Origin: CAVOKN01 sp963696505
GTDB lineage: Bacteria > Pseudomonadota > Gammaproteobacteria > Burkholderiales > Rhodocyclaceae
Length of the DNA stretch: 64,000 bases
Assembly (NCBI GenBank): GCA_963696505.1
Contig: CAVOKN010000007.1
Location: 372,001 to 436,000, forward strand
Direction: 5' to 3'
Under the pieces are notes generated by a model. The model was not told the origin of the DNA, did not search any database, and worked only from the letters and a program-made list of their open reading frames with translations. Both the position numbers and the translations under genes were made by a program. The stretch's first letter is position 1, and each line of letters begins with the position of its first letter. Shown here one piece after another: positions 15,425 through 24,450 of the stretch.

Positions 15425-16165
15425 TCACTTGACCAATGGCCGGATGGTGGAGAATCCGGCGTCCATCGACCAGACCTGCCCGGTAACCCGGGCGGCGTGA
15501 TCCGAGAGCAGCCAGACGATCAGTTCGGCCAGTTCGTCGGCCGAGCCGATGCCCGGTAGCGGGTACTGCCGGGCTGCCGCTTCGCGCGCTGGCGTGCCAC
15601 CGAGAAAGCCGGCCGCGGCCGGCGTATCCATGATGCCGGGCGCGACCGCGTTGATGCGGATGCCGGCCGCGGCGTAAGTTGCCGCGGCGCCGCGCACCAG
15701 TCCTTCGACGCCGGCCTTGGCCGCGGCCACCGCTTCATGATTGGGTGTGCCGATGCGCGCCGCCGCCGACGAAACCAGCACCGCCGATCCCCCGGACTTG
15801 GTGTCGCGCAGCGCGCCGACGAAGGCGGCGAGCGTGTGGAAGGCGCTCAGCAGGTTGGCACGCAGGCAGTCGCTGAAATCAGTCTCGGACATGCGGTGCA
15901 GGGCGCCGAGGCGTATGTTGCCGACGCAGTGGGCAAGTGCCGTCGGTGCCGAGCCGTGAGCCCGGGCCACTTCGAGGATGTGTCGGGCGCCGGCAACGCC
16001 AGAGCAGTCGGCTTCGACCTGCAGGTGGCGCTCGCCATAGCAGGCAGCAAGGCGGCCACCGTCTCGGCTGGTGAGGACCAATTGCCAGCCGGCGGCGTCG
16101 AGCTTTCCGGCGACCGCTTGTCCTAGCCCTCCCGCCGCGCCGGTGATCAGAGCCGTTCTTTTCAA
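15425..16165 (-). CDS. SDR-family protein lacking the catalytic tyrosine
   Basis: A 246-residue Rossmann-fold short-chain dehydrogenase/reductase. The cofactor loop TGAAGGLGQAV lies at residues 8-18, CVGNI replaces the usual NNAG, and Ser of VLVSSAAARIG is present. At the Y-x-x-x-K position the sequence is VAAAK, so Lys is kept but Tyr is Val. SINAVAPG-like RINAVAPGIMDTP follows. It may have lost redox activity or use another residue; some HEA(I/V)AAAK SDRs share this. The TTG start at 16165 is supported by AGGAGG 8 bp upstream. It is the first gene of the SDR-DUF3429-membrane-ABC1 operon. Confidence 0.8.
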   Translation of the reverse strand: MKRTALITGAAGGLGQAVAGKLDAAGWQLVLTSRDGGRLAACYGERHLQVEADCSGVAGARHILEVARAHGSAPTALAHCVGNIRLGALHRMSETDFSDCLRANLLSAFHTLAAFVGALRDTKSGGSAVLVSSAAARIGTPNHEAVAAAKAGVEGLVRGAAATYAAAGIRINAVAPGIMDTPAAAGFLGGTPAREAAARQYPLPGIGSADELAELIVWLLSDHAARVTGQVWSMDAGFSTIRPLVK

Positions 16166-16334
16166 AAATTGCCTCCTGGGGCCGGGTGGTTCTCAAGTGC
16201 GCAAGTGTCAGAACTGAACATCAGACATGCTGGCGCGAATCTGAAAGTCGAGTCGTAGATGCCATACATCGTCTTGGACAAACACCTTGCCATCTACCAC
16301 CAATCGCAGACGATGGTATACTCAAGCCTAGCAA

Positions 16335-16347
16335 TTGTCCAGGACAA
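16335..16347. promoter_or_regulatory. Candidate operator TTGTCC-A-GGACAA upstream of the TIGR02450 gene
   Basis: A perfect inverted repeat lies just downstream of a TATACT -10 box (16317-16322) and 10 bp before the ATG at 16357. The right half plus its flank, GGACAAACA, recurs in direct orientation at 16276-16284, upstream of the -10 box. Two copies of the same half-site bracketing the promoter fit a repressor or a MerR-type regulator. No clear -35 box is visible. No Shine-Dalgarno is evident, so the leader may be very short. Confidence 0.45.
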
Positions 16348-16356
16348 ACATGCGCC

Positions 16357-16641
16357 ATGGAGACTGAAGACATTTTGGTGACGAACGGGGCCCGAGCCGC
16401 TGCGCAGCGACGCCCGGCCACCCCTCGTCTGAACCCGAGGAAGCTCCTGCTGAGCAAGTGGACGGCGCGGATTCCCCGCAACCGGGAAAAGCACTTCATC
16501 GTCACCCGGGTCATCCAGCCCGAGCCGCCCGCCACCCGGATCGAGGTCGTCGAAATCGAGGCCGTGATTTCACGGCGCAGCTTCACCCTGCCTTGGCGGG
16601 ACTTGACCGACTGCCACCGCTGGCTGCAGGGCTGGCGCTGA
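16357..16641 (+). CDS. TIGR02450-family small conserved protein
   Basis: A 94-residue protein with the family core LNPRKLLLSKWTARIPRNRE, then KHFIVTRV and a Trp-rich end (LPWRDLTDCHRWLQGWR). Members are short basic proteins of unknown function, often found near photolyase or light-stress genes. The ATG at 16357 is used. The next gene, an FAD oxidoreductase, begins 3 bp after its stop, so they form an operon. A palindromic site overlaps the short leader, so expression is probably regulated. Confidence 0.75.
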   Translation: METEDILVTNGARAAAQRRPATPRLNPRKLLLSKWTARIPRNREKHFIVTRVIQPEPPATRIEVVEIEAVISRRSFTLPWRDLTDCHRWLQGWR

Positions 16642-16644
16642 GCG

Positions 16645-17712
16645 ATGTCGGCTGTGGCAAATCAAGCAATCATGAATCGGCCGCCCCGCGCTGCCGTGGT
16701 TGGCGCCGGCATCGCCGGCCTCTCCTGCGCCACGCTGCTGCAGTCGGCGGGATTCGAAGTGGGCGTCTTCGACAAGAGCCGCGGCCCGTCCGGCCGCATG
16801 AGCACCCGGCGCGGCGACGACTGGCAGTGCGACCACGGCGCCCAGTACTTCACCGCCCGGGACCCTGACTTTCGTGCCGAAGTCGCCCGCTGGCAGCATG
16901 CCGGCGTCGCCGCATCCTGGCGCCCCAGGCTGCACGTCCTCGGCGGCCCGTCTGCGCATGTCCCGGACCCCGCATTGGAACGTTTCGTCGGCGTCCCGCG
17001 CATGTCGGCACCATGCCGCTTCCTCGCCGACGGGCTGGGCATCGAGGTCGGCACGAGCATCCGGCAATTGCAGCGCTGCCCGGATGGCTGGCATCTGCTC
17101 TCGGCCGAACGTGGCTGGCTGGACCGCAGCTTCGATGTAGCGCTGCTCGCACTGCCCGCCCCCCAGGCCGCGCCCCTGCTGCGCGAAGCGGCTCCCGGCC
17201 TGGCGGCGCTCGCCGGCAATGTCGTCATGCGCGGCGCCTGGGCGTTGATGCTGCGCTTCGCCGCGCCGATCGAGTTGCCGTTCGATGCTGCCTTCGTTAA
17301 TGCCGGGCCGCTGCGCTGGATTGCCCGAGACAACAGCAAGCCGGGTCGTGGCGCAGCGGAAACCTGGCTGCTGCACGCCAACGCCGCGTGGAGCGAGGCG
17401 CATCTGGAAGACGACGCCGACCGCGTCCGCACGACGCTGCAACAGGCCTTCGCCGATTCGGCAGCAGTCGCCGGGGGACTCCCGGAAGCGCAGGCGTGGG
17501 CGACGCACCGCTGGCGTTACGCCGATTGCGCCACCACCCTGGATCACCGCTGCCTCTGGCATGCCGGCAGCCGGATCGGCCTCTGTGGCGACTGGCTGAA
17601 TGGCGGCAAGGTCGAAGGCGCTTGGCTGAGCGGCAGGGAACTGGGAGAACGAGTGGCCGCACATTTTCGCGACCAAGGTGCCGCTGCGGTCGGCCCCCAA
17701 GCGCGCGACTGA
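16645..17712 (+). CDS. FAD-dependent oxidoreductase, renalase-like
   Basis: A 355-residue flavoprotein. The dinucleotide-binding motif AAVVGAGIAGLSCATLL sits at residues about 16-32 with the acidic strand end VFDKSRGPSGRMSTRR, then DHGAQYFTAR, a hallmark of the renalase/amine-oxidase-like family. The C-terminal FAD motif reads IGLCGDWLNGGKVEGAWLSG. No membrane segment is seen. In-frame ATGs at 16645 and 16672 are both possible; the first gives a 3-bp gap to the TIGR02450 gene. The pairing with TIGR02450 is common in light- or oxidative-stress neighbourhoods. The substrate is unknown. Confidence 0.8.
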   Translation: MSAVANQAIMNRPPRAAVVGAGIAGLSCATLLQSAGFEVGVFDKSRGPSGRMSTRRGDDWQCDHGAQYFTARDPDFRAEVARWQHAGVAASWRPRLHVLGGPSAHVPDPALERFVGVPRMSAPCRFLADGLGIEVGTSIRQLQRCPDGWHLLSAERGWLDRSFDVALLALPAPQAAPLLREAAPGLAALAGNVVMRGAWALMLRFAAPIELPFDAAFVNAGPLRWIARDNSKPGRGAAETWLLHANAAWSEAHLEDDADRVRTTLQQAFADSAAVAGGLPEAQAWATHRWRYADCATTLDHRCLWHAGSRIGLCGDWLNGGKVEGAWLSGRELGERVAAHFRDQGAAAVGPQARD

Positions 17713-18004
17713 CGCGGCCATACGTATGCGCCGGCCGACGGAACAACCGGGCAATGCCCGTCTGTACCTGCCCGGCACGAGGCATCGCACCGACCGCCGG
17801 CATCGCGCGCGGACACCGCGATGACCACGCTTCGGCGTGTTCTCGGCGACCCGCTCGCCCCGCGGCACAGTTGGTTCGCCGAGCGGGCCGAAGATGTCGT
17901 CGTCGTGCGTGGGCAAGCAATCCGGATATCATTCACCGCAAAGGCGCAGATTCACTGCAAAGATCAGGGTCTTTACGTTCCAGCGCCTTTTCGGTCCGCA
18001 CATC

Positions 18005-19783
18005 ATGCCCAACCAATATACCTGGCACTCAATCCTCGGCATCGTCCGCGAGCACAGGAAGGATCTGATCAGCGCGCACGTCGTCGCCATCCTGGCGGCG
18101 GTGGCGAGCGTGCCGATTCCCCTCCTGATGCCACTGCTGGTGGACGAAGTGCTGCTGCACCAGCCCGGTCGCCTGGTGGGATGGCTGAACAGCCAGTTCC
18201 CCACCGCCTGGCAGGGGCCGGTGCTTTATATCAGCGCGGTGCTGGCGCTGACGCTGGCACTGCGGCTGACGGCGCTGATTCTGGGCGTATGGCAGGGCCG
18301 CAACTTCACCCTGATCGCCAAGGACGTGGTCTTCCGGATGCGCGAGCAGATGCTGCTGCGTTTGAGCCGCATCGCCATGTCCGAGTACGAAACGCTGGGC
18401 AGCGGCGCCGTCGCTTCCCATTTCGTCAAGGACCTCGACGCGCTGGACACGTTCATCGGCGCTTCCGTGTCCAAATTCCTGGTGGCGCTGCTGTCCATCA
18501 TCGGTACCGCCATCGTCCTGCTGTGGATGCACTGGCAGCTGGCGCTGTTCATCCTGCTGCTCAATCCGGCGGTCATTTACTTCACCACGGTGCTGGGCAA
18601 GCGCGTGAAGGATCTGAAGAGGCGCGAAAACAGCGCTTTCGAGCTGTTCCAGCAGGCGCTGACCGAAACCCTGGATGCAATCCAGCAAATCCGCGCCATC
18701 AACCGCGAGCGCCACTACATTGCCCGGGTGATCGACCGGGCGCGCGGCATCCGCACTGACGCTGCCGCTTTCTCCTGGAAGAGCGATGCGGCCGGGCGGC
18801 TGTCCTTCATGGTGTTTCTGTTCGGCTTCGACGTATTCCGCGCCATCAGCATGCTGATGGTGGTGTACTCCAATCTCAGCATCGGCCAGATGATGGCGGT
18901 GTTCGGCTACCTCTGGTTCATGATGGGTCCGGTACAGGAAATCCTCGGCATCCAGTATGCCTTCTACGCCGCCAAGGCGGCTTTGGGGCGCATAAACCGC
19001 CTGCTCGAATTGAAGGATGAGCCGCATTACCCGCACCGGAAGGACCCTTTCGCCGGCAAGCATACGGTTGGTGTCGAGGTGGAGGACGTCCGCTTCAGCT
19101 ACGGCGATACCCCTGTGCTGAACGGTGTCAGCCTGCGAATCCGGCCGGGAGAAAAAGTGGCGCTGGTGGGTGCTTCCGGCGGCGGCAAGTCAACCCTGGT
19201 CCAGGTGCTGCTCGGCCTGTATCCGCCTGACTCCGGCACGGTGAATTTCGATGGCGTGCCGATGACCGAGATCGGAATGGAAGTAGTGCGTAGCCACGTT
19301 GCCACCGTGCTGCAGCATCCGGCGCTGTTCAACGACACGGTGCGCATGAACCTGACCCTGGGTCGCGAACTCACCGATGAACAGCTGTGGCAGGCCCTGC
19401 AAGTGGCGCAGTTGGCCGATACCGTGCGCGAGCTGCCGAACGGTCTCGACACCATCGTCGGCCGCCAGGGCGTGCGCCTATCCGGGGGCCAGCGCCAGCG
19501 CCTGGCGATCGCTCGCATGGTGCTGTCCGCCCCCCAGGTAGTGATCCTGGACGAAGCCACTTCGGCGCTCGACGCCGAAACCGAGGCGAGACTGCATGAG
19601 GCGCTGCGCGGGTTCCTGAAGAACCGTACGACTCTGATCATCGCCCATCGCCTGAGCGCGGTGAAACAAGCCGACCGGGCCTATGTGTTCGATGGTGGCC
19701 AGATCATCGAGGAAGGCATGCACGATGAGTTGATCAAGGGTGACGGGCTTTACAGCCGGCTCTATGGGCAACTGCAGCACTGA
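18005..19783 (+). CDS. ABC exporter, fused transmembrane and ATPase domains (MsbA-like)
   Basis: A 592-residue half-transporter. Six predicted helices span residues about 20-320, followed by the ATPase domain: Walker A VGASGGGKST around residue 388, signature LSGGQRQR around 492, Walker B VVILDEATSALD around 512 and an H-loop in IIAHRLS. The homodimer should export a lipid, peptide or drug. The ATG at 18005 is preferred because upstream in-frame sequence is not membrane-like. It is monocistronic by spacing (292 bp of gene-free DNA upstream, 226 bp downstream). No accessory peptidase domain or HlyD partner is present, so lipid-A/MsbA-type or multidrug roles cannot be separated. Confidence 0.88.
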   Translation: MPNQYTWHSILGIVREHRKDLISAHVVAILAAVASVPIPLLMPLLVDEVLLHQPGRLVGWLNSQFPTAWQGPVLYISAVLALTLALRLTALILGVWQGRNFTLIAKDVVFRMREQMLLRLSRIAMSEYETLGSGAVASHFVKDLDALDTFIGASVSKFLVALLSIIGTAIVLLWMHWQLALFILLLNPAVIYFTTVLGKRVKDLKRRENSAFELFQQALTETLDAIQQIRAINRERHYIARVIDRARGIRTDAAAFSWKSDAAGRLSFMVFLFGFDVFRAISMLMVVYSNLSIGQMMAVFGYLWFMMGPVQEILGIQYAFYAAKAALGRINRLLELKDEPHYPHRKDPFAGKHTVGVEVEDVRFSYGDTPVLNGVSLRIRPGEKVALVGASGGGKSTLVQVLLGLYPPDSGTVNFDGVPMTEIGMEVVRSHVATVLQHPALFNDTVRMNLTLGRELTDEQLWQALQVAQLADTVRELPNGLDTIVGRQGVRLSGGQRQRLAIARMVLSAPQVVILDEATSALDAETEARLHEALRGFLKNRTTLIIAHRLSAVKQADRAYVFDGGQIIEEGMHDELIKGDGLYSRLYGQLQH

Positions 19784-20009
19784 TCGGTCATGCTTACCCC
19801 ACGTTTGCCACCGTCGGAAACACTTTGGCAGGTGAATCGCCGATACCGGTTACGCATCGTTTGCGGACATCCGTCCCAGCCGGCCCGACTTTGCCGCAAG
19901 AAACCCGTTTCAGTTCTTTTGAAAGCTGAACTTGCCCGGCGCTGGACTGCTCAGAGGGTGAGTGGGAAAAATCGGTGGAAAGAATCGGCATCCAGGGAGG
20001 CGATCTCCG

Positions 20010-21062
20010 ATGACAACAATCCGTTGGACCGCCGTGCTGGCGCTGGCGGTGTGCGCGAGTCTGCTCGCCGCCTGCGCCGGAGCGCCGGACGGGCGAGCGG
20101 GCGGGCTTGTCGAGTCTTGGTCAGCGCGCAGCCAGGCGGCGCTGGCCGAGGCCAATCTGGTTCCCCAGCCGGCCGCTTATGAAGTCCGCTACTTGCAGTG
20201 GGTCAACCGCGACCGGCAGCGCGAGGTGCTGGCCAAGCTCTACCTGCCGCCCGCGGCGGTGCGGCGAGGGCCGATGCCGCTGGTGGTCTTCTCGCACGGC
20301 ATGGGTGGCTCGCGCGAGGGCTATTCCTATCTTGGCGCGAACTGGGCGGCGCGCGGCTATGCCAGCCTGCACCTGCAGCACGCCGGCAGCGACAGTCGCC
20401 TGTGGAGTGGAAACCCATTTGAGATGGTGTCCCGGCTGCAATCGGCGGCGAGCGAGGCCGAGGCGGTCAACCGCGTGCGCGACCTTGGCTTCGCCCTTGA
20501 CGAGGTGCTCGCCGATCCGCAGCTTGCCGGCGCGATCGATGCCGGGCGGATTCTCGCTGCCGGTCATTCCTACGGCGCCAACACGGCCTTGCTGGCCGCC
20601 GGGGCGGTGTTTGCGCGCCCGCAAGGGACGCTGAGTTACCGCGACAGCCGTATCGTCGGCGCGGTCATCATCAGTGCGCCTCCGTTCCACGGCGAGCCTG
20701 ACCCGGAAGCGGTCGTGCGGCCAATCGGCATCCCGACGCTGCACATTACGGCGACGGGCGACGAGATTCGGATTCCCGGCTATCTCTCCGGCTACCAGGA
20801 CCGGCTGCGCGTCTTTGCGGCGACCGGCAGTGCGCGCAAGGCGCTGGTGGCATTTCGCGACGGTTCGCACAGCATGTTCACCGATCGCCTGGGCGCCGGC
20901 GGGCGCGACCTGAATCCGCTGGTCAAGGCGGCGACGGTCGATCTGACGCTGGCCTTCTTCGAGGAAGTGCTGGGCGGCGCGAGCGGAGTGCTCGCCACGC
21001 GCTCGGCGGGTTACAACGGTCTGCTCGCCCGGTTCGAGTCCGAACCCCGGGCCTTTCCTTGA
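20010..21062 (+). CDS. Lipoprotein alpha/beta hydrolase
   Basis: A 350-residue protein with a lipoprotein signal (LLAAC, lipidated Cys22). The alpha/beta-hydrolase fold is shown by the oxyanion region VVFSHGMGGSREGYSYLG and the nucleophile elbow AAGHSYGANTALL (Ser near residue 186), with late Asp and His candidates in TATGDEIRIPG and FRDGSHSMF. It resembles dienelactone-hydrolase or PAF-acetylhydrolase-like esterases. The ATG at 20010 follows GGGAGG at 9 bp. It is coupled to the MFS gene by a 4-bp overlap. Lipidation suggests outer-membrane or periplasmic action on an ester that the transporter may handle. Confidence 0.8.
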   Translation: MTTIRWTAVLALAVCASLLAACAGAPDGRAGGLVESWSARSQAALAEANLVPQPAAYEVRYLQWVNRDRQREVLAKLYLPPAAVRRGPMPLVVFSHGMGGSREGYSYLGANWAARGYASLHLQHAGSDSRLWSGNPFEMVSRLQSAASEAEAVNRVRDLGFALDEVLADPQLAGAIDAGRILAAGHSYGANTALLAAGAVFARPQGTLSYRDSRIVGAVIISAPPFHGEPDPEAVVRPIGIPTLHITATGDEIRIPGYLSGYQDRLRVFAATGSARKALVAFRDGSHSMFTDRLGAGGRDLNPLVKAATVDLTLAFFEEVLGGASGVLATRSAGYNGLLARFESEPRAFP

Positions 21063-22288
21063 GCGCACCGGTCGGGGCGGCGCTCCCTGGCCTCTCATCC
21101 GAGCGCGAGCGCCTTTTCCTGCTCACGCTGGCGGCCGTCCAGTTCAGCCACATCGTCGATTTCATGGTGATGATGCCGCTCGGCCCCTTCCTGATGCAGG
21201 GGCTGGGTATCGACACCCGGCAGTTCGGCCTGCTGGTCGCCTCCTACAGCTTCTGTGCCGCCGCCTCCGGCTTGCTGGCGGCCGGCTTCATCGACCGCTT
21301 CGAACGCAAGCGGCTGATGCTCGTCCTGTTCGCGCTGTTTGCGTTGGCGACGCTGGCCTGCGGGCTGGCGCCCAACTACGCGACGCTGCTCGTCGCGCGC
21401 GGGCTGGCCGGGGTGTTCGGCGGCATTCTCGGCTCGATGGTGCAAACGCTGCTCGCCGACGCCATCCCCTTCCAGCGCCGGGCGAGCGCCGGCGGCGTGG
21501 TCGCCACGGCCTTTTCGGTGTCAACCGTTGCCGGCGTGCCGCTTTCGCTGTGGCTGGCCGAGGCGTGGGGTTGGCGCGTACCTTTCCTGATGATCGCCGC
21601 AGCGGGCGTGTTCATCTGGATTGCCGGCTGTTTCTGGCTGCCGGTTCTCGACGGACATCGCGACGGCGACGGCCCGCGTCACCCGCTGGCCGCCATCGGC
21701 CAGGTGCTCGGCGACGCCAACCAGCGGCGCTCCATGCTGTTCTCGGCTTGCGTGATCTTCTCGGGCTTCACGGTCATTCCCTACCTGACGGTCTACTCGA
21801 TCGGCAACGCCGGGGTGCTGGCCAGCCAGATACCGGTCATCTATCTGGTCGGCGGGCTTGCGACCTTGTTCACGGCACGCCTGATCGGGCGCTGGGCCGA
21901 CCGTGTCGGCAAGTTGCAGGCATTCCGCTGGTTGGCGCTTGCCGCCATGGTGCCGATCCTGGCGCTGACCCATGTGCAGGACGTCGGCCTGGCCGGCTGG
22001 TTGCCGGGCAGCATCGCGTTCTTCGTGCTGGTTTCGGGACGCATGATCCCGGCCATGGCGCTGATCTCGTCGGCCGTCAACCCGGCCTGGCGCGGGGCGG
22101 CAATGTCGCTCAACTCGACCGTGCAATCGCTGGCCATGGGCGCCGCCAGCTCGCTCGCCGGCTTCGTGATCGCGCAGGATGCCGACGGGCGCTTCACCGG
22201 CTACCCTCTGGTCGGCTATATCGCCGTAGCGGCGGGTCTGCTCAGCCTGGCGCTGGCCGGCCGGGTAAGGGTGCGCGATGCGCGCTAG
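21059..22288 (+). CDS. MFS transporter (DHA1-type)
   Basis: A 409-residue protein with about 12 hydrophobic helices and the MFS motif-A-like loop AAGFIDRFERKRLM between helices 2 and 3. It belongs with drug or sugar efflux permeases of the AraJ/DHA1 type. Translation most likely starts at TTG 21059, overlapping the hydrolase stop as TTGA; the upstream Shine-Dalgarno is weak, so coupling is probable. The cargo cannot be read. The linked lipoprotein esterase suggests import or export of an ester or its product. Confidence 0.8.
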   Translation: MSAPVGAALPGLSSERERLFLLTLAAVQFSHIVDFMVMMPLGPFLMQGLGIDTRQFGLLVASYSFCAAASGLLAAGFIDRFERKRLMLVLFALFALATLACGLAPNYATLLVARGLAGVFGGILGSMVQTLLADAIPFQRRASAGGVVATAFSVSTVAGVPLSLWLAEAWGWRVPFLMIAAAGVFIWIAGCFWLPVLDGHRDGDGPRHPLAAIGQVLGDANQRRSMLFSACVIFSGFTVIPYLTVYSIGNAGVLASQIPVIYLVGGLATLFTARLIGRWADRVGKLQAFRWLALAAMVPILALTHVQDVGLAGWLPGSIAFFVLVSGRMIPAMALISSAVNPAWRGAAMSLNSTVQSLAMGAASSLAGFVIAQDADGRFTGYPLVGYIAVAAGLLSLALAGRVRVRDAR

Positions 22289-22657
22289 GCGAATGCCGAG
22301 CGTGTCCGTAGTCTTGTGTTTCCAACAAACCGGTTCGCTGTCTTTGGCAGACTGATAAAGAGAGGAACTCCAACGGCGCGTCTGAGGATATGTCGCCGGC
22401 TGGCAGCCGCAGTCAATACGGGAACTCGCGCGGGAACTCGCGCCAAGAGCCCTGAGAAATGCTCGGAATCGCGACCCGATCGCTGCTTGGGGTAAGCCGA
22501 GGGGCAGCCGTTGGCCGTTCGACCGGCCGACCCCAAGCACGGGTTGCCCCCGTGACAAGCGGAAACCTAGGCGAGACGGCTTGCTTTGACTTGGCGCAGG
22601 CGCTCGGGCACCGATAGCACCCACTGGGCAGGACGTGACGCCTTCGAAGCCCGTGTC
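22289..22657. other. Intergenic region between convergent genes
   Basis: About 370 bp with no supportable gene. It contains a 12-bp tandem repeat, GGGAACTCGCGC twice in a row near 22421-22444. No terminator hairpin with a T-run is obvious. Confidence 0.5.
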
Positions 22658-23620
22658 TCACCGATTATAGAGGCGCGCCAGAAGCCGTTCGAAGGCCGCC
22701 CCGCGCTCAGGTGGGGTGGGGCGGACAACGCCTTCGCGTTGCAGGACGGCGATCAGTTTGTGAGGGGTCACGCCGGCTTCGCCGACGATCTCGACGTGCC
22801 CGGCAGCGACTTCGACTTCCGTCGTGTTGGGATTGTCGGACACCGGTGGATGGCGTTGCTCGGCGAGGCTGAAGATGTAGTCGTCCTCGATGCAGCCGCC
22901 GTTGTGGAACTGGCGCCGGCATGTGTTGCGTTCATCGGTAAGGACCTTCAGATGGCCTCGCACCTGGGGCACCAGGGTGCCGGGCGAGCGGATGAATGCG
23001 GAGGCGTGTGTGATCTCGAACCAGTTGTCGCCGCTGATCAGCCAGCAGGCCAGGTCGTTCAGCCCGAGGGTCGCGACGCGCAGCGCCGGAACTGCGCACA
23101 TGCGTGCGGAGGCAATGCCGGCGAAGGGTGCCGATACGGTCACCAGCTTCACATCAAGTTTTGGCGTCAGCAGCGCATCGGATCGGTCGCCGACGAGGGC
23201 CTTGCGCGCGACCAGTCCACCCATGCTGTGGCCGATCACCGTGATCTGCGGCGTCTGGACCATCCCGGACAATTGATCGATCGCCCGCGTCAGGTGGCCC
23301 GAACTGCGCATCAGACTGTCGCGATCGTCATAGGCGAAACACACCGCTTGCTGTCCATGGAAGGCAAGCACCTCCGCCAGAGCGCGAAAGCGCCCGGCCG
23401 AGCCGTTGCAGCCGTGAACCAGGATCGCAACCGGCTCGTGGGGCGACAAGTGAATCGTGCGGTCCGAAGCGTCGTTGCAGGGACCGAGACCCGGGACCTG
23501 TGCCGCCAGGGGCGCGTCGGGCAGGCGACCCGGATCCGTCAAAAGACTCTGCGGAACCGGCCCTGTCACAGCGCAGCCGAGGAGCGCGACAGCGGCTGCC
23601 AGTGCGAATAGGTGTTTCAC
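22658..23620 (-). CDS. Lipoprotein lipase/esterase (alpha/beta hydrolase)
   Basis: A 320-residue protein from a GTG start at 23620, preceded by GGGAG, giving a lipoprotein signal KHLFALAAAVALLGCAV. HG of VAILVHGCNGSAGRF and the nucleophile elbow TVIGHSMGGLVARKAL place it among triacylglycerol lipase-like or PGAP1-like hydrolases. Several Cys residues in the second half (RNTCRRQFHNGGC) may form disulfides, in keeping with periplasmic exposure. It is divergent from tcdA, whose start is 71 bp away. The substrate is unknown. Confidence 0.8.
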   Translation of the reverse strand: MKHLFALAAAVALLGCAVTGPVPQSLLTDPGRLPDAPLAAQVPGLGPCNDASDRTIHLSPHEPVAILVHGCNGSAGRFRALAEVLAFHGQQAVCFAYDDRDSLMRSSGHLTRAIDQLSGMVQTPQITVIGHSMGGLVARKALVGDRSDALLTPKLDVKLVTVSAPFAGIASARMCAVPALRVATLGLNDLACWLISGDNWFEITHASAFIRSPGTLVPQVRGHLKVLTDERNTCRRQFHNGGCIEDDYIFSLAEQRHPPVSDNPNTTEVEVAAGHVEIVGEAGVTPHKLIAVLQREGVVRPTPPERGAAFERLLARLYNR

Positions 23621-23690
23621 ATCTGCTCCCGCAACAAGTTGATCAGAGAAACGGAGAAAAGTCCGATGGCATCGGGCGAGTATCACGTGC

Positions 23691-24450
23691 GTGGCGGATG
23701 AGGTCAATCGGTCCTTCGCGTCGGTCCTTCGCGCCGCCGGCGCCGGCGGACTTGCGCGACTGGCCGGGAAGCACGTGTTCGTCGCCGGCCTGGGCCGGGG
23801 CCGGCGCCTGCTGCGCCGAGGCGCTGGCCCGTGCCGGGGTGGGCGTCCTGACGCTGGTAGACCACGACGTGATCAAGATCAGCAACATCAATCACCAGCT
23901 TCCGGCGCTGCTGTCCACCTTTGGCCGGAGCAAGGCGAAGGCGATGCGCAAGCGCATTCTGGACATCAATCCCGCCTGCCGTGTCGCGCCGGTGAGCGAG
24001 TTCCTGCAGGAACAGAACCTCGCCGCGCTGATCCCGGCCGCTGTCAACTACGTCGTAGACTGCATCGACGCGCTCAACTGCAAGGTCAACCTGATCGTCC
24101 ATGCGTTCGAACGCGGCATTCCGGTGGCCGCCAGCATGGGCGCCGGCAATCGGCTCGATCCCGCGCGGGTGCGCATCGCCGAGATCGGCTGCGCCGAGGT
24201 CTGCGCGGTGGCGCGGCGCATCCGCCAGCGGCTGAGGCGGCGCGGCTTCGACGGCGGGGTGCTGGCGGTGTATTCGGATGAGCCGGCCCGGCCCTGCGGG
24301 CCGATGCCAGATCCGGAGGGACCGGGGCGCGGCCGGTGTGCCAACGGCGCGGTCAGCTGTATGCCGCCGCAGTTCGGCACCATGCTGGCTGGAGCGGTGA
24401 TCCTGGACCTGCTCGGCGAGCCTGCATCAGCGGTGCGCCGTCGCCCATAG
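23691..24450 (+). pseudogene. tcdA: tcdA-like tRNA threonylcarbamoyladenosine dehydratase, frameshifted
   Basis: E1-like fold. The N-terminal part (GLARLAGKHVFVAGLG, from a GTG at 23691) and the rest (EALARAGVGVLTLVDHDVIK, SNINHQLPALLSTFGRSKAK, and a C-terminal MPPQFGTMLAGAVILDLLGE) are clearly one TcdA/CsdL protein. They lie in different frames: one extra base in the run GGCCGGGGCCGG (23791-23805) breaks the glycine-rich ATP loop. TcdA cyclises t6A37 in tRNA to ct6A. It is either a real inactivating indel or a sequencing error in a GC-rich run. The 3' end overlaps the end of the convergent pqiC-like gene by 24 bp. Confidence 0.8.
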
